Positions 7,692-16,454 of a stretch of DNA of 64,000 bases are shown one piece after another. The notes beneath the pieces were generated by a model. The model was not told the origin of the DNA and did not search any database. It was given only the letters and a program-made list of their open reading frames with translations. Each line of letters begins with the position of its first letter. The stretch's first letter is position 1. This DNA comes from Sulfidibacterium sp964549335 (GTDB lineage Bacteria > Bacteroidota > Bacteroidia > Bacteroidales > F082). The DNA is taken from positions 30,403-94,402 of the forward strand of contig CAZJUQ010000046.1 of NCBI GenBank assembly GCA_964549335.1. The letters are read 5' to 3'. The position numbers were made by a program, and so were the translations under genes.

Positions 7692-8698
7692 TATTGGTAA
7701 CAGGAGGCACCGGATTTCTCGGCGCACATTTATTGTACCGGCTTGCACTAAACGAGCCTGAAATTATAGCAATAAGGCGCAAAGAGTCGTCAACCGGCCT
7801 TGTCGAAAAAATTTTTTCGTACTATACCGGCAATACCGCTCCGCTTTTAAACAAAATAGTGTGGGTCGAAGCCGACATACTCGATATCGTATCTTTGGAA
7901 CAAGCCTTCCAAAACGTAGATTATGTTTATCATGCGGCGGCAATGGTCTCGTTTAATCCCAAAGATAAGAAAAAACTGTTCGAAATTAATGTTGAAGGCA
8001 CCGCAAACATTGTTAACATCTCATTGGCAAAAAAGATTAAAAAACTTTGCCATGTAAGCTCCATTGCCGCTCTGGGAAGAGCCGGAAACGACAAAATTAC
8101 GGACGAACAAAGTCCGTGGAACAAAGATGCCGGCATTTCAAACTACTCGTTAAGCAAACTCGAAGCCGAACGTGAAGTATGGCGCGGTATTGCCGAAGGA
8201 TTAAACGCCGTAATCGTCAACCCCTCAGTAATTCTCGGTCCCGGAAACTGGAATGCGGGAAGCAGCAAACTTTTTAAAATAGTGCACAACGGACTGAAAG
8301 TATATACAAAAGGCGTCAACGGATATATCGATGTCAACGATGTGGCAAAAGCAATGATTTGGCTCATGAAAAGTAATATTTCGGGCGAAAGATTTGTGCT
8401 AAACGCCGAAAACATATCTTATAAACAACTTTTCGATTGGATTGCCGCTTCGCTTAAAGTACCGCCGCCTTCAATAAAAGCTTCTCCCTTTTTGAGCGAA
8501 ATTACCTGGAGAACATTAAAATTTTTCTCCCTTTTTTCGGGTAAAACACCATTTATCACAAAAGAAACCGCACGAACCGCAAACAGTTTTCACCGGTACT
8601 CTTCCGAAAAATTCCTCTCTGTTTCTCAAATGAAATTCACCCCCGTTAAAAAATCAATAACTTTTGCATCACAATGTTTTTTAAAAGAAACCGTTTAA
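7688..8698 (+). CDS. NAD(P)-dependent epimerase/reductase (extended SDR family)
   Basis: This 336-residue enzyme has the extended short-chain dehydrogenase fold. The N-terminal dinucleotide-binding motif is GGTGFLGAHL (about 5-14). A structural YHAAAMVSF segment follows, then the catalytic YxxxK as YSLSKLEAE at about 153-161. The NPSVILGPGNW motif resembles dihydroflavonol reductase/3-beta-HSD-type SDRs, so it may reduce or epimerise a sugar or small alcohol; the substrate is not determinable. It starts inside the stop codon of the ATP-cone gene (ATGA overlap), indicating translational coupling, and is the last gene before the nos island. Confidence 0.88.
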   Translation: MILVTGGTGFLGAHLLYRLALNEPEIIAIRRKESSTGLVEKIFSYYTGNTAPLLNKIVWVEADILDIVSLEQAFQNVDYVYHAAAMVSFNPKDKKKLFEINVEGTANIVNISLAKKIKKLCHVSSIAALGRAGNDKITDEQSPWNKDAGISNYSLSKLEAEREVWRGIAEGLNAVIVNPSVILGPGNWNAGSSKLFKIVHNGLKVYTKGVNGYIDVNDVAKAMIWLMKSNISGERFVLNAENISYKQLFDWIAASLKVPPPSIKASPFLSEITWRTLKFFSLFSGKTPFITKETARTANSFHRYSSEKFLSVSQMKFTPVKKSITFASQCFLKETV

Positions 8699-8837
8699 TT
8701 TAGACGTGTTCTAAACAGTCCATATATTTACCTAAAATACATATGTTTAATTTGTATAAACATAAGCAGTTATAGCCAAAAAACCGCCCGGAATCCATTT
8801 GAAATTAACATTTTTTTAAAATTATTAAAAACTTTTA

Positions 8838-8845
8838 TATATTTG
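8838..8845 (+). promoter_or_regulatory. -7 promoter element for the split nosZ operon
   Basis: TATATTTG matches TAnnTTTG and predicts an unusually long leader of about 145 nt before the first nosZ-like start at 8996. The intergenic region 8699-8995 holds no gene. Within the predicted leader an imperfect inverted repeat (ATGATA near 8919 and TATCAT near 8940) could be an operator or weak hairpin. I see no clean FNR/CRP-type dyad. Confidence 0.45.
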
Positions 8846-8995
8846 TTGGGATAAAAATCAAAGCGAAAATTAAGGCTGACAAATTAAGTAATCTGTTACT
8901 TATATATTATTTAACATATGATAATTTTAACAAAAAACATATCATTTGAAGTTATAACCAAACATTAATCCTTTTATAAACCTAAAATTAAAATT

Positions 8996-11221
8996 ATGAT
9001 GTTATTTACAAAACGAGTTCTCGTGTTAAGCATCGCAATTCTGTTGGGAATATCGGCAAGCATGCCGGTAAAGGCGCAACAGACGCTTAACGACGTGAAA
9101 AAGGAGCGTGGCCTTACGGATGCCGATGTACTGGCAGCTGTTAAAACATTTATGCCGCGTGGAGGCCGTGATGAGTATTTCGGTTTTGTGGGTACCGGAA
9201 ACTCGGGTACTATGATTGTTTATGGTATCCCCTCAATGCGTATTTACAAATACGTAGGAGTCTTTTCACCGGAGCCGTGGCAAGGCTACGGGTACGACGA
9301 TGAGAGTTCCTTGTTGCTCAAAAAATCCTCGCTCGACGACAAAATCAGTTGGTATGGCGACATGCGTTATCCCGCATTCTCCGAAACCAACGGCGATTAC
9401 GACGGAAAGCACCTCTTCTATTCCGACGGTGCCAACTCGCGTATAGCCATGTTAGACCTCGAAGATTTTGAGACCAAACAGGTATTGAGCCATCCGTTGT
9501 TTCTCTCTTGCTATCCCGGTGTAGCAGTAACTCCCAACACCGACTGGGTTATTCAAACAAGCCAGTATCCGGCTACCTGGGATGCCAAAAGCACCGATTT
9601 GAAATCGGGTATTACACTTTGGAATTTCCACAAAGTAGAAAAAACCACCAAAACAGGTCATGCCGGACGTATCCTGAAAGAAAAATCAATAACCTACGAG
9701 TTGCCCCCTTATACTTTGGGTTATTCCGATGCAGGTAAATTCGGCAGCGACGGATACATGGTAGGCTTGGCAGAAAAAGGCGGCAAAAACTACGTTTACC
9801 TCGTTGACTATAAAAAACTGACGGGGATGAAAACGAAAAACATAAACGGTTTTGCCGTTGTTCCCTTCGACGAAGGTTTAAAAGCCGGCATCATAGCCAT
9901 GATAGAACTCCCCGCAAAAGCAACATATGTTAAAGTTACTCCCAAAGGAAAATATTTTATTGCCGTAAGCGACGAAACCACGGTTTTCGATTTCGACAAA
10001 GCCATAAAAGCGTTTACAGGAAAAACTTTTAACGGAAAAACAGCCGAAGGTATTCCGACAATAGATTTTGCATCTGTAAAACACGGAAGCATTAATCTGG
10101 GTAACGGCGTTGTTGACGTTACATTCGAATATCGCCCCAATATTGCCTACGCTTCGGTATTTAACGACAAAAAAATTGTTCGTTGGAATTACGAAACCTT
10201 GAAAAAAACCGGCGAAGCAACACTTACTTTCAAACCCGGACAGTTGATGGTTCCGCAAGGATTATCGGCACATCCCCATTCAAACTATCTTACCGTGGTT
10301 GACAAAGAGGTACTGCTGAAAAACCTCGTAAGCGTAGGACCTATCCGTCCCAGTGCACAACACCTCATAGATATTTCGGGCGACAAAATGACCGACATTT
10401 ACACAATGACACTGCCGCAATGTAATATGTACGGTTCGGTAGCTGTGTTGCGTACAACCATTAAACCCATAATACGTTACCCCACCGGTACAAACTCGAG
10501 AACGGGAGAAATATCACCCTTCAAAACAGTTGCCGGTAAAGAAAAAATAGAACGCCAAGGAAACAGGGTACACATTTTCGGAACCCTAATCCGTTCGCAC
10601 ATCACTCCCGAAATAGTTGAAGTAAATCAAGGTGACATTGTAACATTCCACCTTACAAACCTTGAACTTGCCGAAGACGAAACTCATGGATTTACCATCG
10701 ACACATACGGAAAACACGGAAGTTTCGAACCCGGCAAAACCGCTTCGCTAACATTCGTAGCCGACCGCGAAGGTGCTTTCCCCTACTATTGTACCGAATT
10801 CTGTTCGGCATTGCACCTCGAAATGGAAGGTATTCTTTTGGTTAAACCTAAAAACTGGAAAGGTCAAAAGGGTGGAGAAATTACCCTTACCAAAGAAGAA
10901 TTGTCAAAGTATAAACAAAACTACGAAGACAAACTTAAAGTTATTGCCCAAACACAAGACATTATCAACAGTGTTGTTGCATGGCTGAAAGAGAACCACT
11001 ACGAAAATCATCCGTATGTGAAAGCACTCGTTGAGGATGCCGTAGCACAGTTGAATAAAGCTGCCGAAACCAAGAAAAATTACGAAAAATATGCCAAAGA
11101 AGGAAAATGGAAAGATGCCTTCCTGTGGGCTGAGCAATACTGGCAATATCAGGTTAAAGCAGCCGACGTTGGTTTGCGTGCTAAAAAACTGTTGAAAGAA
11201 AAACTGGAAAGCAATAAATAG
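8996..11221 (+). CDS. nosZ: NosZ-like CuA subunit (CuZ ligands all lost) - one half of a split N2O reductase
   Basis: This 741-residue periplasmic protein has a Sec signal peptide (cleaved near Ala27, VKA-QQ), a seven-bladed NosZ-type propeller (about 60-515) and a cupredoxin domain (about 525-620). The side-chain ligands of the electron-entry CuA site are intact: H564, C599, C603, H607 and M610 in CTEFCSALHLEM. E601 occupies the position of the tryptophan that supplies a backbone carbonyl in studied NosZ. In contrast every CuZ histidine is replaced: the HH pair by R124-Y125, then Y173, T310, D374, Q416 and Y479. The fold is otherwise preserved (SETNGDYDGK, LIDISGDKM). Residues about 625-741 are a lysine-rich helical extension not found in standard NosZ. 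It cannot reduce N2O alone; I infer that it delivers electrons to the next gene's product, which starts 36 nt later. Confidence 0.9.
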   Translation: MMLFTKRVLVLSIAILLGISASMPVKAQQTLNDVKKERGLTDADVLAAVKTFMPRGGRDEYFGFVGTGNSGTMIVYGIPSMRIYKYVGVFSPEPWQGYGYDDESSLLLKKSSLDDKISWYGDMRYPAFSETNGDYDGKHLFYSDGANSRIAMLDLEDFETKQVLSHPLFLSCYPGVAVTPNTDWVIQTSQYPATWDAKSTDLKSGITLWNFHKVEKTTKTGHAGRILKEKSITYELPPYTLGYSDAGKFGSDGYMVGLAEKGGKNYVYLVDYKKLTGMKTKNINGFAVVPFDEGLKAGIIAMIELPAKATYVKVTPKGKYFIAVSDETTVFDFDKAIKAFTGKTFNGKTAEGIPTIDFASVKHGSINLGNGVVDVTFEYRPNIAYASVFNDKKIVRWNYETLKKTGEATLTFKPGQLMVPQGLSAHPHSNYLTVVDKEVLLKNLVSVGPIRPSAQHLIDISGDKMTDIYTMTLPQCNMYGSVAVLRTTIKPIIRYPTGTNSRTGEISPFKTVAGKEKIERQGNRVHIFGTLIRSHITPEIVEVNQGDIVTFHLTNLELAEDETHGFTIDTYGKHGSFEPGKTASLTFVADREGAFPYYCTEFCSALHLEMEGILLVKPKNWKGQKGGEITLTKEELSKYKQNYEDKLKVIAQTQDIINSVVAWLKENHYENHPYVKALVEDAVAQLNKAAETKKNYEKYAKEGKWKDAFLWAEQYWQYQVKAADVGLRAKKLLKEKLESNK

Positions 11222-11257
11222 TTAAACGTATTTTAAAAATTTATAATGTTTAATGTT

Positions 11258-13645
11258 ATGAAAAAAATAAAACAATATACAAGTCTTGTTTTGGTGGCTG
11301 CACTGTTTGGCTTTTATTTATCACTTTCCAGTTGTGGTGGCGGTGGTAATAAAGCCAAAAGCACCGAAATAGGAGCTCCCCGCGGTAACGAAACTTTCGG
11401 GGATGTGACAAAAAGAAGAGGTTTAACCTCCGAAGATGTTTTGGCCGCAGCCAAAACTTATACCCCCAATCATCTTCAAGATGAATACGTTTGTATGAAC
11501 TCGGGAGGACAAGAAGGCAATATGCCTACATACATTGTTCCTTCAATGCGTTTGGTAAAATACACCCCCATAAACACCCGTCAACCTTACGACGGTTATG
11601 CTTACTCCGTGGAAACATACAACCTGATGAAAGACGGGTTTATTGACGGCGAAGAGATACTTTGGGGCGACACACACCACCCGGGTTATTCCGAAACCGA
11701 CGGCGATTACGACGGAAAATGGATGGTTATTAACGATAAAGCCAACCCGCGTATTTATGTGGTTGACCTGAAAGACTTTGAAGTAAAACAGGTGGTTATA
11801 AATCCCATATTCCGCAGCGACCACGGTGGTGCTTTCTTTACCCCAAATTCGGAATACATTTTGGAAGCCACACAATATCCCGCCCCCTACGATCATAAAT
11901 ACCATCCCCTTAACGACGTTAACTTCCGTAAATACTGGCGCGGAGGTCTTACTTGCTGGTCATTCGACCATGAAAAAGGACGTGTTGACATGAAAAAATC
12001 GTTCAACTTCGAATTGCCTCCATACACACAAGACCTCTCCGATGCAGGTAAATTAGCAACTTACGGTTGGGGGTTTACCAACTCTTTCTGTACCGAAATG
12101 TACATTGGCGGCGATATGCAAGGACGTCCCCCGTTTGAAGCCGGTTGTTCGTCGCGCGATGTTGACTATTTACATGTTTACAATTGGAAAAAAGCCGAAG
12201 AGCTCATCAAATCCGGAAAAATTAAAACAAAAGTTATTCACGGTTTAAGAACAATTCCCATTAGCGAGTCAATTAAATACGGATTACTCTATCTTATTCC
12301 CGAACCGAAATCGCCTCACGGCGTTGATGTTGACCCCACAGGCGATTATATCATAGTTGCCGGTAAACTCGACTCACATGCATGGGTTTACTCATGGGCT
12401 AAAATCCAAAAAGCCATCAAAGAGAAAAACTTCGAAGGACACGATACTTACGGCATCCCTATTATCGCACTCGAAGACGCTTTGCACGGAAGTGTTGAAG
12501 TCGGTTTGGGACCGTTGCACAACCAGTTCGATCCGAAAAAGGGTATAATTTACACCTCTGTTTATGTGGATTCATGGACAACAAAATGGGATTACATAAA
12601 CCTTAAAGTACTTGACCATGTTTCTTCGAACTACAATATCGGTCACCTTGTATCAACGCACGGCGACACACGTCATCCCGAAGGAAAATATCTTATTGAG
12701 CTCGATAAACTTTCGATAGACCGTTTCAATCCGGTAGGACCTTTGCACCCGCAAAACCACCAGTTGATTGACATTTCGGGAGACAAAATGAAAATTATTT
12801 ACGATATGCCATTACCTATGGGAGAACCTCACTACTCGATTATTATTAATAAAAACCTTCTTAACACCGTTGATATTTATCCCGTTGGTACCGATATCGT
12901 AACTCTGAAAAAATCGCCTTATGCCATTGCTGCCGGCGAAGAACACATTAACAAAAAAGGCAATACGGTTGAAGTGTTCGGAACCATTGATAACGGCAAG
13001 GTAACCCCGGGCGACATCAACGTTACACAAGGTCAAAACGTTATTATTCACCTTACCAACCTGAGCCAGGATAAAACCGGTCATTACGTTTACGAAATAG
13101 CTTCGTACGACAAACAATACCGCTGGCGTCCGGGCGAAACGGCAACACTGGAATTTTTGGCCGAAAAAGCAGGAATGTATCCGCTGTTGCTCGACAAAGT
13201 TCATTCGCCCGAAGGACGTAAATTACAAGGTTATCTTAAGGTTAAATTTAACGCTAAAGCCGAAAACGACAGGGTAATTGCATTCTCAAAACGTATCCAA
13301 CAGGATAACGAAATGCAAAAATTCCAACCCTCGTCAATTGAGCTTAAAAACCTGTTGCCTGGCGAACTCGAATTCCTCAACTACGGATGTACGGCTTGTC
13401 ATAAATTCGGTCAGGAATACAACGGTCCCGACTTGTTAATGGTTGACAAACGCCGCAGCGACGAGTGGTTGAAATCGTGGATAATGAACCCGAAACCACA
13501 CTTCAAAGAAGCCGATATCGAGGCTATGCGTCAAAAATATAAATTGGCAATGCCTAATCAAAATGTATCGGAAGAAGATGTTGTTAAAATCATCAAATAC
13601 CTGAAAGCAAAATCGGAACAGGTATTAAAAGAACAACAACAGTAA
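11258..13645 (+). CDS. nosZ: NosZ-like CuZ subunit with C-terminal cytochrome c (CuA lost) - other half of a split N2O reductase
   Basis: The protein has 795 residues from the ATG at 11258; an ATG four codons earlier at 11246 is also possible, but MKKIKQ begins a better signal. Lipobox LSSC predicts lipidation at C26, so it is membrane-tethered. The propeller (about 55-555) keeps all seven histidines of the catalytic CuZ cluster: H140-H141 (GDTHHPG), H189 (RSDHGG), H354 (SPHGVDV), H421 (GPLHNQ), H463 (IGHLVS) and H525 (EPHYS). The cupredoxin domain (about 565-665) has lost CuA: the Cys, Cys, His and Met positions are L645, H649, G653 and L656. A class I cytochrome c domain follows, with CTACH at 711-715 and a likely distal Met in KLAMPNQ. 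Wolinella-type NosZ also carries a terminal haem, but there CuA is retained. A strong terminator follows. Confidence 0.92.
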   Translation: MKKIKQYTSLVLVAALFGFYLSLSSCGGGGNKAKSTEIGAPRGNETFGDVTKRRGLTSEDVLAAAKTYTPNHLQDEYVCMNSGGQEGNMPTYIVPSMRLVKYTPINTRQPYDGYAYSVETYNLMKDGFIDGEEILWGDTHHPGYSETDGDYDGKWMVINDKANPRIYVVDLKDFEVKQVVINPIFRSDHGGAFFTPNSEYILEATQYPAPYDHKYHPLNDVNFRKYWRGGLTCWSFDHEKGRVDMKKSFNFELPPYTQDLSDAGKLATYGWGFTNSFCTEMYIGGDMQGRPPFEAGCSSRDVDYLHVYNWKKAEELIKSGKIKTKVIHGLRTIPISESIKYGLLYLIPEPKSPHGVDVDPTGDYIIVAGKLDSHAWVYSWAKIQKAIKEKNFEGHDTYGIPIIALEDALHGSVEVGLGPLHNQFDPKKGIIYTSVYVDSWTTKWDYINLKVLDHVSSNYNIGHLVSTHGDTRHPEGKYLIELDKLSIDRFNPVGPLHPQNHQLIDISGDKMKIIYDMPLPMGEPHYSIIINKNLLNTVDIYPVGTDIVTLKKSPYAIAAGEEHINKKGNTVEVFGTIDNGKVTPGDINVTQGQNVIIHLTNLSQDKTGHYVYEIASYDKQYRWRPGETATLEFLAEKAGMYPLLLDKVHSPEGRKLQGYLKVKFNAKAENDRVIAFSKRIQQDNEMQKFQPSSIELKNLLPGELEFLNYGCTACHKFGQEYNGPDLLMVDKRRSDEWLKSWIMNPKPHFKEADIEAMRQKYKLAMPNQNVSEEDVVKIIKYLKAKSEQVLKEQQQ

Positions 13646-13665
13646 ATTTCAGGTGATTAATCACT

Positions 13666-13710
13666 AAAAAAAAGTAGAGACCTTTGTTTTTGCGGTCTCT
13701 ACTTTTTTTT
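13666..13710. terminator. Strong bidirectional-looking terminator after the nosZ pair
   Basis: A 17-bp perfect inverted repeat (13666-13682 with 13694-13710) has an 11-nt loop and flanking A and T runs. It should end the transcript containing only the two nosZ halves. The next promoter element begins at its last base. Confidence 0.88.
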
Positions 13711-13717
13711 ACCTTTG
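13710..13717 (+). promoter_or_regulatory. -7 promoter element for the cytochrome c - nosB - nosD unit
   Basis: TACCTTTG directly abuts the nosZ terminator and lies 31 nt before the cytochrome c ATG at 13749. It implies a second transcription unit inside the nos island. Confidence 0.55.
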
Positions 13718-13748
13718 CGCTTTAATGTTTAACTAATTAATAAAGAAA

Positions 13749-14180
13749 ATGAAAAGAGTAGTATTATTTATTTTTTTACTTGCGGCAGGAAGTTTCATAT
13801 TGTCGAGTTGTGGCGGCAATACAAAAAAAGAGAACGGTAACAAAACTCCGGAAAAAAAAGAGGTAAAACAGCAAGTTGAGAAAAAAGTTGAAAAAACTTT
13901 TACCGCTAACATCGAAAACGGAAAAAAGGTTTACAATAAAGTTTGTGTAGCTTGCCATATGACAGGCGTTGCAGGTGCTCCGGCATTGAAAGACAAAAAA
14001 CGCTGGGAAGAGATAGCCCAAAAAAGCATGAAAACATTGCACAACGATGCTATCAACGGATTTACCGGAAAACACGGTGTAATGCCTCCAAAAGGAACAT
14101 GTACCGATTGCTCCGACCAGGATTTGTACGATGCCGTTGCATATATGCTGAAAACAGCAGGTGTTAGCGCAAAGGAATAA
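13749..14180 (+). CDS. Lipoprotein cytochrome c (c5-like), nos-associated
   Basis: This 143-residue protein has a lipoprotein signal (lipobox LSSC, Cys21), a lysine/glutamate-rich tether (about 25-52) and one class I cytochrome c domain with CVACH at 66-70. Near the C-terminus, MPPKGTCTDCSD supplies a likely axial methionine and an extra CxxC pair, a feature of cytochrome c5-type proteins. By position it should shuttle electrons in the periplasm from the quinol-oxidising side (NosG/NosH or a bc-type complex) to the NosZ pair. It heads the second transcription unit, with nosB-like and nosD genes following. Confidence 0.88.
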   Translation: MKRVVLFIFLLAAGSFILSSCGGNTKKENGNKTPEKKEVKQQVEKKVEKTFTANIENGKKVYNKVCVACHMTGVAGAPALKDKKRWEEIAQKSMKTLHNDAINGFTGKHGVMPPKGTCTDCSDQDLYDAVAYMLKTAGVSAKE

Positions 14181-14241
14181 CAGCCTCATACGGAAATGAA
14201 TTTTCCTCTTTTTGGTTGAGTTTAATCGAAAAATAAATATC

Positions 14242-15030
14242 ATGAAAAACAACACACTAAGTTATCGTGCATTTGCAGGTGTTGCAGCCATACTAATTAT
14301 AGTTCTCTATTTTTTACCGGTATGGTGGGTTGCCTTGCAAAGTATTCAATACCCTAAATCGATGTATCCCAAAGGAATTCGTATAAATTTCAAATACAAC
14401 GGGGTATACAACGGTTGTGAGGGACAAAAAGAGCGCGAAGAGCTTTCGTCATCGCAAGAGGGTGCCAACTGTTTGGTGGAGATGAATGCCATTAACCATT
14501 TTATCGGAATGTACCATATAGTACAAGGAGTAAATGCCGATAAAACAAGAAAATACCCTATTTATTACGTCTTCAACACCAAACGCGATGCAAACGGCAA
14601 CGAAATTATCGACGAAAAAACAGGCGAACCCGTAAAGGTTAATGTAACCCCGAAAGCATTAATACGGCTTGACTGGATTATGCATGCTTCGCCTTACATT
14701 TTTGCCGTTTTCGTTTTGATGGTTATTGCATTTATCTTTACCAAAAAGAAAGTTAACGCTTGGCTCGCCCTTATACCGGCTTTATTGCCGTTCTATTTTC
14801 TCGGGGTTTATATCTACTACCTGTACTGGTACGGACACCATCTTTCAATGCACGGCGGAGGAGCCTTTAAAGGAATAAAACCCTTTATGCCTACCGTTTT
14901 CGGTGAGGGAAAAGTGGCTCAGTTCACCACCTCGTCATATCCCTATTACGGATTCTTTGTGGCACTGTTGCTGTTCATCCTCCTGATAATTGCAATATTG
15001 CTGAAGAAGAAAAGTTTGAAAGAGAGTTAA
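14242..15030 (+). CDS. NosB-like polytopic membrane protein
   Basis: The protein has 262 residues from ATG 14242; an upstream in-frame start at 14212 is possible but lacks a hydrophobic N-terminus. There are about four transmembrane segments: one near the N-terminus (AAILIIVLYFLPVWWVAL), then after a roughly 120-residue periplasmic loop three more near the C-terminus (about 150-258). The position between nosZ/cytochrome c and nosD matches nosB of clade II nos clusters such as Wolinella, a membrane protein of unknown function. Assignment is by context and topology, not by a diagnostic motif. Several Cys (YNGCEGQ, GANCLV) and a YGHHLSMHGGG segment could bind a metal or haem, which is inference. 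Confidence 0.65.
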   Translation: MKNNTLSYRAFAGVAAILIIVLYFLPVWWVALQSIQYPKSMYPKGIRINFKYNGVYNGCEGQKEREELSSSQEGANCLVEMNAINHFIGMYHIVQGVNADKTRKYPIYYVFNTKRDANGNEIIDEKTGEPVKVNVTPKALIRLDWIMHASPYIFAVFVLMVIAFIFTKKKVNAWLALIPALLPFYFLGVYIYYLYWYGHHLSMHGGGAFKGIKPFMPTVFGEGKVAQFTTSSYPYYGFFVALLLFILLIIAILLKKKSLKES

Positions 15031-15053
15031 CCCCGGTTTTAAAAATTCAAATC

Positions 15054-16415
15054 ATGAAACGGACGGCTATATCCCTAAGGAAGTTTTTCAGACGGGCATT
15101 TTCCGTCCGTTTCTTTTTGTTTTTCTCTTTAATACCCTTGCAGGCATTTACCCAATTGAGAATAACGGACGAAACAGGCGGTAATTTCGGCACATACATT
15201 CCGCTTACCGACACCGGATACTTTGCCGACACAATAAACAACTTACAGGAAATTATTGATACGGCACGCCCCGGAGATACCATCTTGTTAAAAAAAGCCA
15301 TTTACCTCGGTCCTGTATATATTTCTACAAACCGGCTGGTAATTGACGGGCAAAACAGAGCCGTTATCGACGGGCAAGGTATAACCTCGGTAATGTTTAT
15401 CAATGCAGACAGCGTTCAAGTAAAAAACGTTATTCTCAGAAACTCAGGCGGCTCATTCGACAAGTTGGATGCCGGCATAAGATTAAAAGGGAACTATAAT
15501 CTTGTGGAAAATTGCCGTATTAAAAACTGTCTGTTTGGCGTTGACATATGGCAAAGCAATTTTAACAAAATAATCCACAACGAAATATCGTCGTTGTTAA
15601 CCCGCTCGAAAGCCATTAAGGGCGACGCAATAAGGCTTTGGTATTCCAAACGGAACCACATAATAGGTAATTACTGGCACCATGTACGCGACATGGTTGT
15701 TTGGTATTCGGCCGATAATTTGTTTCAAGACAACAAAGGAATCTCGAACCGTTACGGCATTCACTTCATGTACTCGCACAACAACCGTATTCAAAACAAT
15801 TTACTGCTTAATAACACCGTTGGAGTCTTTTTAATGTACAGCGAACGCACGATAATGACGGGTAACTATATTAAAGGGAATCACATAGGCAGCGGTATGG
15901 CATTGGGAATGAAAGAGACCTCCTCCAACCAAATATTAAACAATAAATTTATCTATTGTACCGAAGGTATTCATGTGGACGTTTCACCATATGTCCCCGA
16001 ACAAATCAATACAATAGAAAACAACGAAATAGCCTTTTGCGGCACAGCTGTCTATTTTAACAAAAATCAAGAAGGAAACCTGTTTAAACACAACTATTTT
16101 CACAACAACCTGCTCCAGGTTTATCCCGAAGTCACCACAGCCCGTTTCAACAAATGGGACAACAATTACTGGGACGATTATCAAGGTTTTGATAAAAACG
16201 GCGACAATATAGGCGACATACCGTACAAACTATATTCATATACCGAACACATTTGGGATTTCGACAAAAACGCCAAATTTTTTTACGGTGCCCCCATTCT
16301 TGCCATTCTGGATTTTCTCGAGCGATTGGCACCGTTTTCCAAACCAAAATTCGTTCTCGAAGACGACAAACCCATGTATAAGTGGGTTGACAATGTAAAC
16401 GGCAACAACGAATAA
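15054..16415 (+). CDS. nosD: NosD, periplasmic copper-cluster maturation protein
   Basis: This 453-residue protein has a signal peptide with an unusually long basic n-region (KKF/RRAF-type, hydrophobic core about 20-32). The body is a right-handed parallel beta-helix built of short repeats rich in Asn and Gly, such as NYNLVENCRIKNC, HNNRIQNN and SSNQILNNKF, typical of the NosD/carbohydrate-binding (CASH) family. NosD works with the NosF/NosY transporter to supply sulfur for CuZ assembly in NosZ. It begins 23 nt after the nosB-like stop. Length is in the usual range (about 400-450). The transporter genes lie separately about 5 kb downstream. Confidence 0.93.
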   Translation: MKRTAISLRKFFRRAFSVRFFLFFSLIPLQAFTQLRITDETGGNFGTYIPLTDTGYFADTINNLQEIIDTARPGDTILLKKAIYLGPVYISTNRLVIDGQNRAVIDGQGITSVMFINADSVQVKNVILRNSGGSFDKLDAGIRLKGNYNLVENCRIKNCLFGVDIWQSNFNKIIHNEISSLLTRSKAIKGDAIRLWYSKRNHIIGNYWHHVRDMVVWYSADNLFQDNKGISNRYGIHFMYSHNNRIQNNLLLNNTVGVFLMYSERTIMTGNYIKGNHIGSGMALGMKETSSNQILNNKFIYCTEGIHVDVSPYVPEQINTIENNEIAFCGTAVYFNKNQEGNLFKHNYFHNNLLQVYPEVTTARFNKWDNNYWDDYQGFDKNGDNIGDIPYKLYSYTEHIWDFDKNAKFFYGAPILAILDFLERLAPFSKPKFVLEDDKPMYKWVDNVNGNNE

Positions 16416-16454
16416 AAATCAAATCGAAAATTTCCGTTTTTACGTTTATTTTAT

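Noticed and set aside
8699..8995. FNR/CRP-type operator before nosZ
   Set aside because: No TTGAT-N4-ATCAA-like dyad of acceptable quality was found.
8996..13645. A simple tandem duplication or decayed pseudogene of nosZ
   Set aside because: Both frames are intact and long. The missing residues are exactly complementary and confined to copper ligands while structural motifs remain, which is not the pattern of random decay.
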